Shown here piece by piece: positions 1 through 8,076 of a DNA stretch of 38,652 nt. Made by a program: the position numbers and the translations under genes. The notes beneath the pieces are model-generated. The model was not told the origin of the DNA, searched no databases, and saw nothing but the letters and a program-made list of their open reading frames with translations. This stretch comes from a virus, in the IMG/VR virus record IMGVR_UViG_3300033991_000115, positions 1 through 38,652 of that record. One strand, given 5' to 3'. Each line of letters opens with the position of its first letter. Positions within the stretch are counted from its first letter, which is position 1.

Positions 1-109
1 CGGGGCGGGGGGTGGGGTGGGGGTGGGGCTGATGGGGGCGAGCGGGGCGCGGACGTTGCTCCTCAGTGAGAAGGATATTCTCAACCGGTACCGGTATGTG
101 GCATTGTAG
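1..109 (+). CDS. head-tail connector protein (gp6-like), 3' part
   Basis: This is the C-terminal end of the connector gene that starts at 38132. Base 1 is the third base of a codon begun at 38651-38652. Reading from base 2 gives a glycine/valine-rich low-complexity stretch, then LLLSEKDILNRYRYVAL and a TAG stop at 107-109. The ending (LSEKD.L..YR.VAL) is the usual end of gp6-like connectors, so the piece is genuine coding sequence. The glycine-rich stretch reflects a G-rich DNA tract at 2-40, which is where the circular sequence was opened. Confidence 0.85.
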   Translation, partial: GAGGGVGVGLMGASGARTLLLSEKDILNRYRYVAL

Positions 110-116
110 GAAGACG

Positions 117-153
117 GGACGCGGATTAACGCGGATTAACGCGGATCGGAAGG
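117..153 (+). repeat. GCGGATTAAC junction repeat, copy 1
   Basis: Three tandem copies of a 10-bp unit (GCGGATTAAC) are introduced by GGAC and closed by CGGAAGGA. The copy fills the gap between the connector gene (stop 107-109) and the next gene (GTG at 160). The closing GGAAGGA is the only good ribosome binding site for that gene. The same element recurs at other late gene junctions, always in the same orientation. Confidence 0.9.
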
Positions 154-159
154 AACTGA

Positions 160-492
160 GTGGGGGTATTTGACGGGCTGCTGAATCACACATTTACGGT
201 GGAGAAGCGGGCGCGGGTGGGGGATGGGCAGGGGGGATGGACCATCGCCTATATCGCGGTGGGGACGGTGAAGGGGCGCATCCGGCCGGCGACGGGGAAT
301 GAGCGGGTGGTGGCGGATGCGGAGGAGAGGCAGATCACGCACGTCCTCTATACGCGAACAACGGCAGATATCGAAAGAGGAGATCGTGTGACGTGGGGGA
401 CTTTGACGGTTGAGGTGCTGGGGGTGCGGGAGCCGAGCGAGGCGGGGCATCATTATGAGATTGATTGCCTGGAGAGGCAGAGAGAAGAATAG
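160..492 (+). CDS. head closure / head-tail adaptor protein
   Basis: This 110-residue protein belongs by sequence pattern to the phage head-tail joining family (SPP1 gp16-like), which closes the connector channel and links head to tail. Diagnostic parts are the N-terminal GLLNHTFTVEKRARVGDGQGG, the central VKGRIRPATGNERVVADAEE and the C-terminal VLGVREPS....YEIDCLE, which suggest a small beta-barrel. Translation starts at GTG 160, just after GGAAGGA in the junction repeat, and ends at TAG 490-492, exactly where the next repeat copy begins. It lies in the usual order: connector, closure protein, gp10-like protein, tail terminator. Confidence 0.8.
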   Translation: MGVFDGLLNHTFTVEKRARVGDGQGGWTIAYIAVGTVKGRIRPATGNERVVADAEERQITHVLYTRTTADIERGDRVTWGTLTVEVLGVREPSEAGHHYEIDCLERQREE

Positions 493-529
493 GACGCGGA
501 TGAACGCGGATAAACGCGGATCGGAAGGA
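492..529 (+). repeat. GCGGATTAAC junction repeat, copy 2
   Basis: The units read GGAC GCGGATGAAC GCGGATAAAC GCGGAT CGGAAGGA. The first base is the last base of the TAG stop of the head closure gene. The variable base in each unit (T, G or A) does not alter the stop-rich character of the element. It is followed by a second ribosome binding site (AAAGGAG) for the gene at 544. Confidence 0.9.
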
Positions 530-543
530 CTGAAAGGAGCACT

Positions 544-1071
544 ATGCACGACCCAATGACACTGGCTTTTGATGTTCGCATCGGCAAGATCAGAATTGCT
601 GAGATCTGGCACCAGGACCCGGAAAGTGATGGGTCCGACGATAGTTGCGGATGGGGGTTTCCTAACCTCACTGAGGATGAATTGGCGTTGGCCAGGAGCC
701 TGATTCATGATCAGTACGACAATCTGCGGCATTGGTTTCAGGAAGTGCCGGACTATGATGCTATCCAGCGGATTTGTCAGATTTTCCGCATCCACAAGGC
801 GCACACACGGCGCTGGTGGCAGCATCCGCGCTGGCACATTTGGCACTGGCAGATCAAGATTGTACCCGTCTTCAAGCTAAAACGGTGGCTATTCAGCCGG
901 TGCGCATGTTGCGGCAAACGCTTCACCTGGGGATATTCACCAACCAGCACACAATGGAATTGGACAGGTCCGAGGTGGTTTCATTCGGAACCGAATCTTT
1001 ATCATCAGGAGTGCTACCAGCACATTCACCGCGAATTGACCGAAATCAAGCGTACTCTGGGGATAGCATGA
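544..1071 (+). CDS. conserved phage protein of unknown function, Cys/Trp-rich
   Basis: This 175-residue protein of unknown function is preceded by AAAGGAG with good spacing to ATG 544. It is rich in Trp, His and Arg. A CxxC pair (SRCACCGKRF, about residues 119-128) and a later ECYQHIH segment could form one zinc site. The opening MTLAFDVRIGKIRIAEIW and the phrase SDDSCGWGFPNL resemble a family I recall from phages and prophages, but I cannot assign a role. It is inserted between two head-completion genes, and its stop overlaps the next start as ATGA (1068-1071), so it is translated with the structural operon. Confidence 0.6.
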   Translation: MHDPMTLAFDVRIGKIRIAEIWHQDPESDGSDDSCGWGFPNLTEDELALARSLIHDQYDNLRHWFQEVPDYDAIQRICQIFRIHKAHTRRWWQHPRWHIWHWQIKIVPVFKLKRWLFSRCACCGKRFTWGYSPTSTQWNWTGPRWFHSEPNLYHQECYQHIHRELTEIKRTLGIA

Positions 1072-1436
1072 GTGCGATCACGGAGTGGCGGCAGCGGCAG
1101 GTGGTGGAGGCGGTCCAGGATTATCTCGCCACCGGCATGGAAGCGGCGGCGCACATGGTGGAGGTGGACGCACGCAGCAGGCTGCTGAGGATCGTCGAAC
1201 CGGCATTCGGGCGCGCTTACCGGCAATTGCTCGCGCTGGGAAGACTGACCAGCGGGGTGGTGGTCGAGCCGGGCGTAGCGGTCGAGGGGCTGATCGGGAT
1301 TCCGAAGGGGGAGAAGGGCGGGGATTACGGGTTCTGGATCGAGATCGGGAGCAAGAGCAAGGCGGCGCAGCCGTGGTTAAGGCCGGCGCTGATGAACAAT
1401 CTCAAGGATATTCTGAGGCTCCTGGCAGGGAAATGA
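1068..1436 (+). CDS. HK97 gp10-like head-tail joining / tail completion protein
   Basis: This 122-residue protein sits where HK97 gp10-family proteins normally lie, just before the DUF3168 tail terminator. The start is ATG 1068, which overlaps the previous stop (ATGA). A longer open frame upstream is only a shadow of the previous gene. Visible features are an amphipathic N-terminal helix (residues 5-60) and the segment YGFWIEIGSKSKAAQPWLRPALMNN near the C-terminus. That segment matches the conserved ending of the gp10 family, in which the last strand and helix are introduced by a (Y/F)xxExG...xPFxRPA motif. Confidence 0.75.
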   Translation: MSAITEWRQRQVVEAVQDYLATGMEAAAHMVEVDARSRLLRIVEPAFGRAYRQLLALGRLTSGVVVEPGVAVEGLIGIPKGEKGGDYGFWIEIGSKSKAAQPWLRPALMNNLKDILRLLAGK

Positions 1437-1440
1437 TGGG

Positions 1441-1854
1441 ATGAGCGCGATCACTGAGGCGATTTATGACGTGCTGGCCGGGGATGGGACGCTGACGGCG
1501 ATGTTGGCGGTCTACGGGGGGGAGCCGGCGATTTTCACGACTGATCCGGCACCGGGGGATGCGATGCTGCCGTACGTCGTGAGCGCGGGGGAGGTGGCGC
1601 AAAGCCCCTTCGATACGAAAACAACGCGGGGACGCACGATTGTGCGCGACCTGCGATGTTACACGGACGTGACGGGAAGCGCGGTGCTGGTGGAGGCGAT
1701 TGCGGAACGGGTGCGGGCGCTGCTGCACCGGCAATCATTCGCGATCAGCGATTTTGAGTGGATCATGGCGGACTGCTCGGGGCCGGTTGCGGCGGACGGG
1801 CAGGACGCTTATGGGCGGATCGTTTCGATCCGATTGACGATTGAGGAGGTCTGA
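1441..1854 (+). CDS. tail terminator / tail completion protein (DUF3168)
   Basis: This 137-residue protein caps the tail tube at the head-proximal end. The DUF3168 pattern is clear: an N-terminal AIYDVLAGDGTLTAML, then PYVVSAGEV, a mid-chain RDLRCYTDVTGSAVLVEAIAERV helix region, and a C-terminal beta strand YGRIVSIRLTIEEV. The start follows the previous stop by 4 bp. It begins with the same four residues (MSAI) as the preceding protein. The next gene starts 2 bp after its stop, with GAGGAGGT inside its own last codons as ribosome binding site. Confidence 0.8.
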   Translation: MSAITEAIYDVLAGDGTLTAMLAVYGGEPAIFTTDPAPGDAMLPYVVSAGEVAQSPFDTKTTRGRTIVRDLRCYTDVTGSAVLVEAIAERVRALLHRQSFAISDFEWIMADCSGPVAADGQDAYGRIVSIRLTIEEV

Positions 1855-1855
1855 A

Positions 1856-2263
1856 ATGGCGATGAATGGGACTGACGTGCTGTTGCTGGTGAACATTGGG
1901 ACGCCAACCGTACCGATTTACCAAGCGGTCGGGAGCCAGCGGGACGTGACGTTCGATGAGGCGACGGAGGAAATCGACGTCTCATCGAAGGATGGCCGGG
2001 CAAAGCGGGTGTTGCCGGGGCGGTATTCGGCGTCGCTGTCGCTCGATGCGCTGTACGTTCCCACGCGGGACGATTATCTGGCGCTGCGGGATGCGATGCG
2101 GGATGGGGAGTTGATCCTGATCGCGCGCGAGATGGATGGCACAACGACGGAGACAGCGGATGCATTGGTGACGTCGCTCTCGGAGGCGTTCCCCGATCAG
2201 GGTGAGGCGACAATCAGTGTGGCGCTGACGGTTGACGGCGAGTGGGTCGAGGTCGCATCGTGA
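1856..2263 (+). CDS. major tail (tube) protein
   Basis: This 135-residue protein is the likely subunit of the tail tube. It has the TP901-1-type tail tube pattern: an N-terminal strand (DVLLLVNIGTPTVPIYQAVGSQRDVTF), then EEIDVSSKDGRAKRVLPGRYSASLSLDALY, a helix DDYLALRDAMRDGELI, and final strands ending EATISVALTVDGEW. ATG 1856 was chosen because GAGGAGGT lies at 1843-1850. It precedes the chaperone pair and the tape measure gene, the standard order. The last codons overlap the next gene start (GTGA). Confidence 0.85.
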   Translation: MAMNGTDVLLLVNIGTPTVPIYQAVGSQRDVTFDEATEEIDVSSKDGRAKRVLPGRYSASLSLDALYVPTRDDYLALRDAMRDGELILIAREMDGTTTETADALVTSLSEAFPDQGEATISVALTVDGEWVEVAS

Positions 2264-2613
2264 CCGGGGCGCGGGGTGAGGCGATCATTTCAGCGGCTGA
2301 ACGCGAGGTGCGCATCCTATTCACGAACCGGGCGCTGGCAGAGGCCGAGGCGCAGATCGGGCGCTCAATCATCGCGGTGGCGCAGGGATTCGCGGACGGC
2401 TCCAGCGGGATCACGGAGACGGCGCACTTGCTGCGGACCGGGATGGAGGCCGCCAGGCGGGATGCCGGAGAGGGCGGCCGGGCGATCTCGCTGGTGGACG
2501 CTTACGCGGTGCTCGATGAGGTTGGATTCGCCCCTGTCGTCACGGCGGTATGTGAGGCGGTCGCGGCGGTGCTGTCCTACGGCGCCGGGGAGCCAGAGCA
2601 AAAAAACGGGTGA
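2260..2613 (+). CDS. tail assembly chaperone, upstream frame (lambda G analogue)
   Basis: This 117-residue protein is encoded between tail tube and tape measure genes, where the tail assembly chaperone always sits. It opens with a short strand (EREVRILFTNRALAEAEAQIG) followed by a helical domain, a pattern seen in gene-transfer-agent-type chaperones. I chose GTG 2260, which overlaps the tail tube stop, over GTG 2242. The last codons before TGA read CAA AAA AAC GGG, and this is a -1 slippery site (A AAA AAC at 2601-2607). A fraction of ribosomes should shift into the next frame and make a fused product of about 233 residues. Such chaperones coat the tape measure protein during tail assembly. 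Confidence 0.75.
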   Translation: MTGARGEAIISAAEREVRILFTNRALAEAEAQIGRSIIAVAQGFADGSSGITETAHLLRTGMEAARRDAGEGGRAISLVDAYAVLDEVGFAPVVTAVCEAVAAVLSYGAGEPEQKNG

Positions 2614-2646
2614 GCCAGGAGCGCTTCTCGTGGGAGGCGCTCCTGG
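2601..2646 (+). promoter_or_regulatory. -1 programmed ribosomal frameshift signal
   Basis: The heptamer A AAA AAC at 2601-2607 is in the correct X XXY YYZ phase for the upstream chaperone frame. Seven bases later, a perfect 10-bp inverted repeat (CCAGGAGCGC at 2615-2624, GCGCTCCTGG at 2637-2646) can form a GC-rich hairpin with a 12-base loop. A -1 shift places ribosomes in the frame of the 2610-2960 gene, which is open across the site. Heptamer, spacer and stem together match the known requirements for -1 frameshifting. Confidence 0.85.
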
Positions 2647-2960
2647 GGGAGGCGCTCAAGTGCGGCGTCGGCGCGCTGGAGTTCTGGGCGCTGACGCCGC
2701 GCGAGGTATACGCCGCAATCGAGGCGGCCGGCTGGCGGCTGGAGCAGGAGCACAGGCGGGCCGGGTGGCTGGCGTGGCACGTGGCGGCGCTTTCGCGCGC
2801 CAAGCGGCTGCCGGCCCTGGCGCGGATGATGGGCGGGGGGAAGGCAAAGGCGCTGACGAGTGAGGAGTTGGAGACGCGGCGGCAGGAGTATGGGGAGATC
2901 GTGGAGCGGATTGACGTAGGCAGGATAAACGAGGCGAAGCAGCGTGGGCATCGAGGCTGA
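2610..2960 (+). CDS. tail assembly chaperone, downstream frame (lambda T analogue)
   Basis: This frame is likely expressed mainly as the C-terminal half of a -1 frameshift fusion. Free translation from GTG 2610 is possible but has no clear ribosome binding site. The 116 residues are helical and carry FWALTPREVYAAIEAAGWRL followed by AWHVAALSRAKRLPAL, the (W)xLTPxE pattern typical of the second tail-chaperone frame. In lambda the equivalent fusion (GT) binds both tape measure and tail tube proteins. The gene overlaps the tape measure start by 17 bp. Confidence 0.75.
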   Translation: MSQERFSWEALLGEALKCGVGALEFWALTPREVYAAIEAAGWRLEQEHRRAGWLAWHVAALSRAKRLPALARMMGGGKAKALTSEELETRRQEYGEIVERIDVGRINEAKQRGHRG

Positions 2961-5058
2961 ACTAGGCCGAGCGAACGTAGCGATCAGGGCGACGCTCGAT
3001 AAACTGGACGGCGATCTGGGCGAGGCGCGCGGGAAGGTGGATAGTGCCATCGAGCGAATCGTCGGCGGGGCGGGGAAGGCATTCCAGGGGCTGGGCACTG
3101 TGGCGCTGGGGGCCATTGGCGTGGCGACGGGGGCGGTGGTCGGCCTGGGGGCGGCGCTGGCGAAGATCACGATCGATGCTGCGCCGGTGGAGGGAATCAG
3201 CCAAGCGTTCGATGGGCTGGCCACAAGCGCGGGCGTCGGGACGGACGAGATGCTGGCGGCCTTAAAACGCGGCAGCGCGGGGATGGTTAGCAACCGCGAT
3301 CTCATGCTGTCGTTCAATAAGGCGGCGGCGCTGGTGAGCGTGGATTTCGCGCAGCAGTTGCCGGATGCGATGCAGTACCTCGGCAAGGTCTCGGCCTCGA
3401 CGGGCCAGGATATGGGGTTCATGCTCGATAGCCTGGTGAAAGGCGTGGGACGGCTGTCGCCAATGATTTTGGATAATCTCGGGATCCAGGTGACGTTGGC
3501 GGATGCGACGGACCGGGCAGCCCAGATGTTCGGTGTCCAGGCCGAGGAACTGACGAAGGACCAGGTCCAGGCCGGGATGATGAACGTGGTGCTGGAGAAG
3601 TTGGCCGAGAATACGGCCTCAATGCCGGACGTGACGGAGAGCGCAGCGGCGAAGATGGCGCGGTTCAGGGCGACGATCCAGGATACGAAAGATGCGGTGG
3701 GGATGGCCCTACTGCCAACATTAACCAAGCTGATGGGCACGGGCCAAGATCTTGCCGAGCGTGCACTTCCATTATTGACGGGATTCATTGAGGGTACATT
3801 GGTGCCTATCTTTGAGAAAGCTGCCACGTTCGTGAATGCATTCGTGTACGGATTGACGACCGGTGAGGGTCCTCTGCAAGCATTCAAGGGGGCGCTGCAG
3901 GAGATTGTGCCGGATGAGCTATCAGACGCGATTCAGTCAATCTACTTGCGGATTCAGGAGTTGTGGGCAATGATTCAGCCCATCATAGAGCAGGTCGGCG
4001 GCTGGATCAGCAGGAATGTGGAATTGAAGGATGTCCTGATCGTGCTGGGGGCGGCGATTGCCGGCGTGGTACTTCCTGCGCTGTGGAGTGTGGTCGCGGC
4101 GGTTGCGCCAGTGATCGCGGTGTTCGTGGCGGCCGTGGCGATCGTGGCCCTCCTCCGCCAGGCATGGGAGAATGACTGGTTGGGGATCAGGACGTCGCTG
4201 ACGGAGGCGTGGGAGAATACGATCAAGCCGGCGCTGGCGGCGCTGTGGGAATGGCTGAAGGTGAACGTGCCGGCGGCGATCCAGACGCTGCGGGATTTCT
4301 GGGTGAATGTGCTGTGGCCGGCGGTGCGGAGCGTTATTGATTTCTTCACCGGCAGTGTGGTGCCGGTCTTCACGACTGTTGCGAATACGGCCAGGACGGT
4401 CGTGGGGACAGCGGTGACGGCGCTGGCGGATTTGTGGCGGAATGTGCTCAAGCCAGCGCTCAGTTTGGTATGGGGATTCATTCAGAACAGTGTGATACCG
4501 CTGTTCAATGCGCTGGCGGACGTGGCATCGGCAGTAGTGGGGGTGGCGATCACGGCGCTGGCCGGGATATGGCAGAATGTGCTCAGGCCGGCATTGGATG
4601 CGGTGTGGGGATTTATTCAGAATAGTGTGATTCCGGTATTTGAACGGGTCGCAAAAATCGTCACAGAAACGCTGGGGCCGCCATTGCAATGGCTGGCGGA
4701 TACGCTCTTGCCGCCGATCCGGGATGCGTTCGATAGGATCAAGGACGCGATCAGCGCCGTCATCGATTGGATCAATAAGATGGCGGATGCGATCCGCAAT
4801 ATAGACCTGCCGGATTGGCTGACGCCGGGCAGCGCGACGCCGTTCGAGGCTGGCCTGCGGGGGATCGGGCAGGCGATGCACGATTTGGCGCGGATGCGGG
4901 TGCCGGAGTTGTCGGCGGAATTGCGGAATGTGTACGAGGTGGAGGCGAGCGGCGCGGGGCCCGGCGGGGGGCAGCAGATCGTGATCTACGGGTTGACGCT
5001 GGAGGGGGTCCAGGATGCACGCGGGCTATTGGGGGAGTTGCAGGCGCTGGCGGTGTAG
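2944..5058 (+). CDS. tail tape measure protein
   Basis: This 704-residue protein sets tail length. By the usual rule of about 0.15 nm per residue it predicts a tail of roughly 100 nm. GTG 2944 is the start, inside the end of the chaperone gene. The N-terminal third has an Ala/Gly-rich hydrophobic stretch (about 45-80) and the conserved tape-measure region (LSFNKAAALV..., YLGKVSASTGQDMGFMLDSLVKGVG, MARFRATIQDTKDAVGMALLP). The middle (about 350-410) has transmembrane-like segments. Residues about 430-560 hold near-repeated units of the form W.NVL.PAL..VWGFIQNSVIP.F, about three tandem copies. No lytic transglycosylase or peptidase domain is evident. Confidence 0.9.
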   Translation: MGIEAELGRANVAIRATLDKLDGDLGEARGKVDSAIERIVGGAGKAFQGLGTVALGAIGVATGAVVGLGAALAKITIDAAPVEGISQAFDGLATSAGVGTDEMLAALKRGSAGMVSNRDLMLSFNKAAALVSVDFAQQLPDAMQYLGKVSASTGQDMGFMLDSLVKGVGRLSPMILDNLGIQVTLADATDRAAQMFGVQAEELTKDQVQAGMMNVVLEKLAENTASMPDVTESAAAKMARFRATIQDTKDAVGMALLPTLTKLMGTGQDLAERALPLLTGFIEGTLVPIFEKAATFVNAFVYGLTTGEGPLQAFKGALQEIVPDELSDAIQSIYLRIQELWAMIQPIIEQVGGWISRNVELKDVLIVLGAAIAGVVLPALWSVVAAVAPVIAVFVAAVAIVALLRQAWENDWLGIRTSLTEAWENTIKPALAALWEWLKVNVPAAIQTLRDFWVNVLWPAVRSVIDFFTGSVVPVFTTVANTARTVVGTAVTALADLWRNVLKPALSLVWGFIQNSVIPLFNALADVASAVVGVAITALAGIWQNVLRPALDAVWGFIQNSVIPVFERVAKIVTETLGPPLQWLADTLLPPIRDAFDRIKDAISAVIDWINKMADAIRNIDLPDWLTPGSATPFEAGLRGIGQAMHDLARMRVPELSAELRNVYEVEASGAGPGGGQQIVIYGLTLEGVQDARGLLGELQALAV

Positions 5059-5066
5059 GAGGAGTC

Positions 5067-5100
5067 GGACGCGGATTAACGCGGGTTAACGCGGATCGGA
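5067..5100 (+). repeat. GCGGATTAAC junction repeat, copy 3
   Basis: Three units, one with a variant base (GCGGGTTAAC), lie between the tape measure stop (TAG 5056-5058) and the next start at 5110. Here the closing segment reads CGGATGCG rather than CGGAAGGA. This leaves the downstream gene with only a weak ribosome binding site. Confidence 0.9.
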
Positions 5101-5109
5101 TGCGTAGCA

Positions 5110-6978
5110 ATGATTACTGAGATTATTAGTTTCGATGGGAATACGTTTGCGCCGGATTATGAGTGCGGATTCGTGGCGGCCTCAGAGCCACGGCTGCCGG
5201 GAGCGACAGCGGAGTTGCTGGAGCGAATCGGGGCGTGGCCGGTGATCGTGGCATTGCAGAGGAAACCGCATCGCCTGGCGCTCCTCATCCGCATCGTGGG
5301 CACGGACAAGGATGCGCTGAGATCGCAATTGTTCCGGTGGTTCGATCCAGAGGACGAGGAGCCGAAAGTGCTGGTGGGGGAGAATCACGATGGCGTGCAG
5401 ATGTACGTGGAGGCGCTATGCGAGGAGCTGCGCGTCTACGGCGACCAGCGGCGCGACGTGGTGTTCGTGGCGACGCTGGCGGTCAGCGGGGACGTGCGCT
5501 GGCGAGCGGTCACTGAGACCTCAGATACCTGGAGCATCACGGCCAGCGGGCAGACGCGGACGATAGCCAATACGGGGGAGGATGAGGCGTACCCGATCCT
5601 GACGATTACGCCCACGGCCGGCAAGACCGGCGGGTATGATTATAAGCGATATTGCCTGGTGACGTGGCTGGCGATCAACGCGGGGGCGAATTATCCGATC
5701 CGGCTGGGGCCGCTGGCGACGAATGCGCTGGTCGGCACGGGCAAGATGTTGGCGAACGGGGATGACCTGCGGGTATTCGTGGATGGGGTCGAGGTCACGC
5801 GGCACCTGGTGGATATGAACAGCGCAAACACGTACATTTGGTTCGCGGCGAACTGGCAAGCGGCCAAATCCACGACGCTGAGTGTCGGCATCGCTGGGGC
5901 GGGGTCGGTGGATAGCATCGCGGTTGCCGACGTGAGCGGGTGGCCATCCTCTGGGGCGGTGCGGATTGACAATGAGGTGTTCACCTACGAGGCGGTGGAC
6001 GCGGTAAACAACCGGCTTACGGGCGTCGAACGGGCGGTGTGGGGCACGGCGGCGGGGGTGCATGCGGCGGCGGCAACGGTATATTGGATGCAGCACGAGG
6101 TGATCATCGCTTACGGGAAGGCGACGGCGGGCGCGCCGACAATTCCAACCGGAGATATTCCGGTGTTCACGCTGGCGAGTAGCAGCAACACCTCGTGGTA
6201 CTTTGAGATTTTCGGGCAGGTCGGGTATCCGACCCGGCCGGCAACCTGGATAAACAATCTTAATCTGACTATATCCGGGAAGCGTGGCACCTACTCGGCA
6301 ACGCAGCGGACGCTGTCGGCGACGACATACACGGTGGTGGGCGCATGGAACGATGTGCTGACCACGTGCGCATTGGGCTGGTCGCTGTACAATCCGTGCG
6401 GAATCGTAAATACGGATTGGGCGGCCGGGCTTAAACGCGCGCTGGATAAGGATTACTTCAACGCCCGCCTGCTCTACTGGATTCGCGGCGATTTCGATTG
6501 GACGTGGCAGGCCGACATAGCGAACCCGGCAGCCGACAATGTGTGGGAGGCGTGGACACAGGCAGCAGGGGCAGCATGGAATGCTGCGGACATCGTCTGT
6601 ATGGAGATCACAATCTGGGAACAAGATCTAGAGGCCGGGACGGTGACAGTCACGCTGAACGGCAGCGAGACGCCGGTGACGACCATCGGCAGCGAGTCGG
6701 GGAACTATACGCTGGCGGCGACGATCACGAACCAGACGACGGATGAGGCCATCGCGGTGGGATTCGAAATGGCGCTGAATCAGGCGCTGGAGATCGACAC
6801 GGATCAGCGAACGGTGACATATCTGCTGGATGCATCCAACCAGTTCCAGGCAGTGGGGCTGGATTCGGCGCGGCGGGCGTGGCTGCGGCTGGCGCCGGGC
6901 AACAATGTGCTGCGCTTCGACGACACGGGGACGGCGGCGGTGACGGTCGTGACATCGTTCAGAAGGCGGTACTATTAG
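5110..6978 (+). CDS. distal tail (Dit)-like protein with extended C-terminus
   Basis: Position right after the tape measure gene and the opening MITEIISFDGNTFAPDYECG point to a distal tail protein, the hexameric ring that connects tube and baseplate. At 622 residues it is more than twice the size of simple Dit proteins, so it probably carries extra domains. About residues 1-230 form the Dit-like part, with a galectin-like region after DYKRYCLVTWLAINAG. Residues about 265-325 contain a small domain seen in many phage structural proteins (VADVSGWPSSGAVRIDNEVF, then LTGVERAVWGT). The rest is beta-rich and unassigned. The ribosome binding site is weak because the junction repeat upstream ends in CGGATGCG. 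Confidence 0.7.
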   Translation: MITEIISFDGNTFAPDYECGFVAASEPRLPGATAELLERIGAWPVIVALQRKPHRLALLIRIVGTDKDALRSQLFRWFDPEDEEPKVLVGENHDGVQMYVEALCEELRVYGDQRRDVVFVATLAVSGDVRWRAVTETSDTWSITASGQTRTIANTGEDEAYPILTITPTAGKTGGYDYKRYCLVTWLAINAGANYPIRLGPLATNALVGTGKMLANGDDLRVFVDGVEVTRHLVDMNSANTYIWFAANWQAAKSTTLSVGIAGAGSVDSIAVADVSGWPSSGAVRIDNEVFTYEAVDAVNNRLTGVERAVWGTAAGVHAAAATVYWMQHEVIIAYGKATAGAPTIPTGDIPVFTLASSSNTSWYFEIFGQVGYPTRPATWINNLNLTISGKRGTYSATQRTLSATTYTVVGAWNDVLTTCALGWSLYNPCGIVNTDWAAGLKRALDKDYFNARLLYWIRGDFDWTWQADIANPAADNVWEAWTQAAGAAWNAADIVCMEITIWEQDLEAGTVTVTLNGSETPVTTIGSESGNYTLAATITNQTTDEAIAVGFEMALNQALEIDTDQRTVTYLLDASNQFQAVGLDSARRAWLRLAPGNNVLRFDDTGTAAVTVVTSFRRRYY

Positions 6979-7008
6979 GCAGGGGAGCGGGGGAGCAAGG
7001 GGGCACGG

Positions 7009-8076
7009 GTGAGGGTGTTGCTGGGCGATTTGATGGGGCGGATACGCGCCGAAGTCACTGAGGGACGGATCAGCGACGTGACCTGGCGGCTGAATCAGGG
7101 CGGGAGCGCCACGCTGCGCATCAAGCGCGGATCGCCAGCATTCGCACGGGAGATATTGGAGCCGGGGGCGCGCATCTATGTGGGATTCGACAATGGGCTG
7201 CCGGCCTGGGGCGGGGTGCTCGATCTGCCGCGCACATGGTCGCCCGGCATGGTACAGATCAAGGCATACACGATAGAGCGGCTGCTGGAATTCCAGATGA
7301 CAGCGAAAACGCGCAGTTTCTACGGCGACGTGGCCGGAGGCATTTTCTCGCAGATCCTGACGGAAGTGGACCAGCGGGCTTCGATTGGGATCACGCTGGG
7401 GCAGAAAATCTGGCTGGGCGGTGGACCGCATTTTCCGCGCTATCACTTCCGGGATGCGATGTGGGTCATCAATGAGTCTATCCGCGCGATGGAGACCTGC
7501 GACTACCGGTTTGTCCCCTATCTCAACGATGGCCGGATCATGTTCCGCGCGGAGCTGCACGAACTGCTGGGGAATGACAAGCGGGAGACCGCGGCGCTGA
7601 GCGAGGGAGCGAATGTGGCCGAGGCAACGCTTACGGAACAAGGCGATGTCGTGAACCGCGTCGCGGTGGTGGGCAGCGGCGCCACGTGGGGTGAGCGGAG
7701 CGTGATCTGGGGCACGGAGGAGACGAGCCGCAGGCGATTCGGGCTGCGCGAGGCAATGATCGCGCCGGCGGACGTGACGCAGGAGGCAACGCTGGGGCGA
7801 TATGCGGAGAACGCGATCCGCGAGAGCACATACCCGCATACGCTGGCGGCGCTGGCGGTGGCGGACGTGGCGCCGGCGCGCTTCGCGGACTACGACGTGG
7901 GTGACATTGTGCAAGTGGTGCTGCCCAGCCTGGGGTTCGATGGGTACGATGCGCCGATGCGGATCGTGGCGCGGGGATTCGACCCGTGGTCGGGGAAATG
8001 CGAATTGGTGTGTGACGAGCGGTTCGAGTACCTGCCGGTCCTGCAGAGCGAGGAAGGGGATCGGGAGGAGGATTGA
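7009..8076 (+). CDS. baseplate hub / tail-associated protein (gp27-like fold expected)
   Basis: This 355-residue protein starts at GTG 7009 behind a purine-rich stretch. It follows the distal tail gene and precedes the fibre gene, as siphovirus hub (Tal-like) proteins do. The order of motifs fits hub proteins of the Gp37-like type: an N-terminal beta domain (WRLNQGGSATLRIKR, LEPGARIYVGF), a central part with YTIERLLEFQM, then VNRVAVVGSGATWGER, and a C-terminal FADYDVGDIVQVVLPS strand followed by MRIVARGFDPWSGKCEL. No peptidase motif is evident. Its stop TGA is immediately followed by the next ATG. Confidence 0.7.
   Translation: MRVLLGDLMGRIRAEVTEGRISDVTWRLNQGGSATLRIKRGSPAFAREILEPGARIYVGFDNGLPAWGGVLDLPRTWSPGMVQIKAYTIERLLEFQMTAKTRSFYGDVAGGIFSQILTEVDQRASIGITLGQKIWLGGGPHFPRYHFRDAMWVINESIRAMETCDYRFVPYLNDGRIMFRAELHELLGNDKRETAALSEGANVAEATLTEQGDVVNRVAVVGSGATWGERSVIWGTEETSRRRFGLREAMIAPADVTQEATLGRYAENAIRESTYPHTLAALAVADVAPARFADYDVGDIVQVVLPSLGFDGYDAPMRIVARGFDPWSGKCELVCDERFEYLPVLQSEEGDREED

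Noticed and set aside
774-1067. N-terminal extension of the gp10-like protein
   Set aside because: The open frame continues upstream only because it overlaps the preceding gene; homologues start at the ATG at 1068 and it has the ATGA overlap.
2577-3887. A 436-codon minus-strand open frame
   Set aside because: It is antisense to the chaperone and tape measure genes, which have clear family features; its composition is that of a shadow frame.
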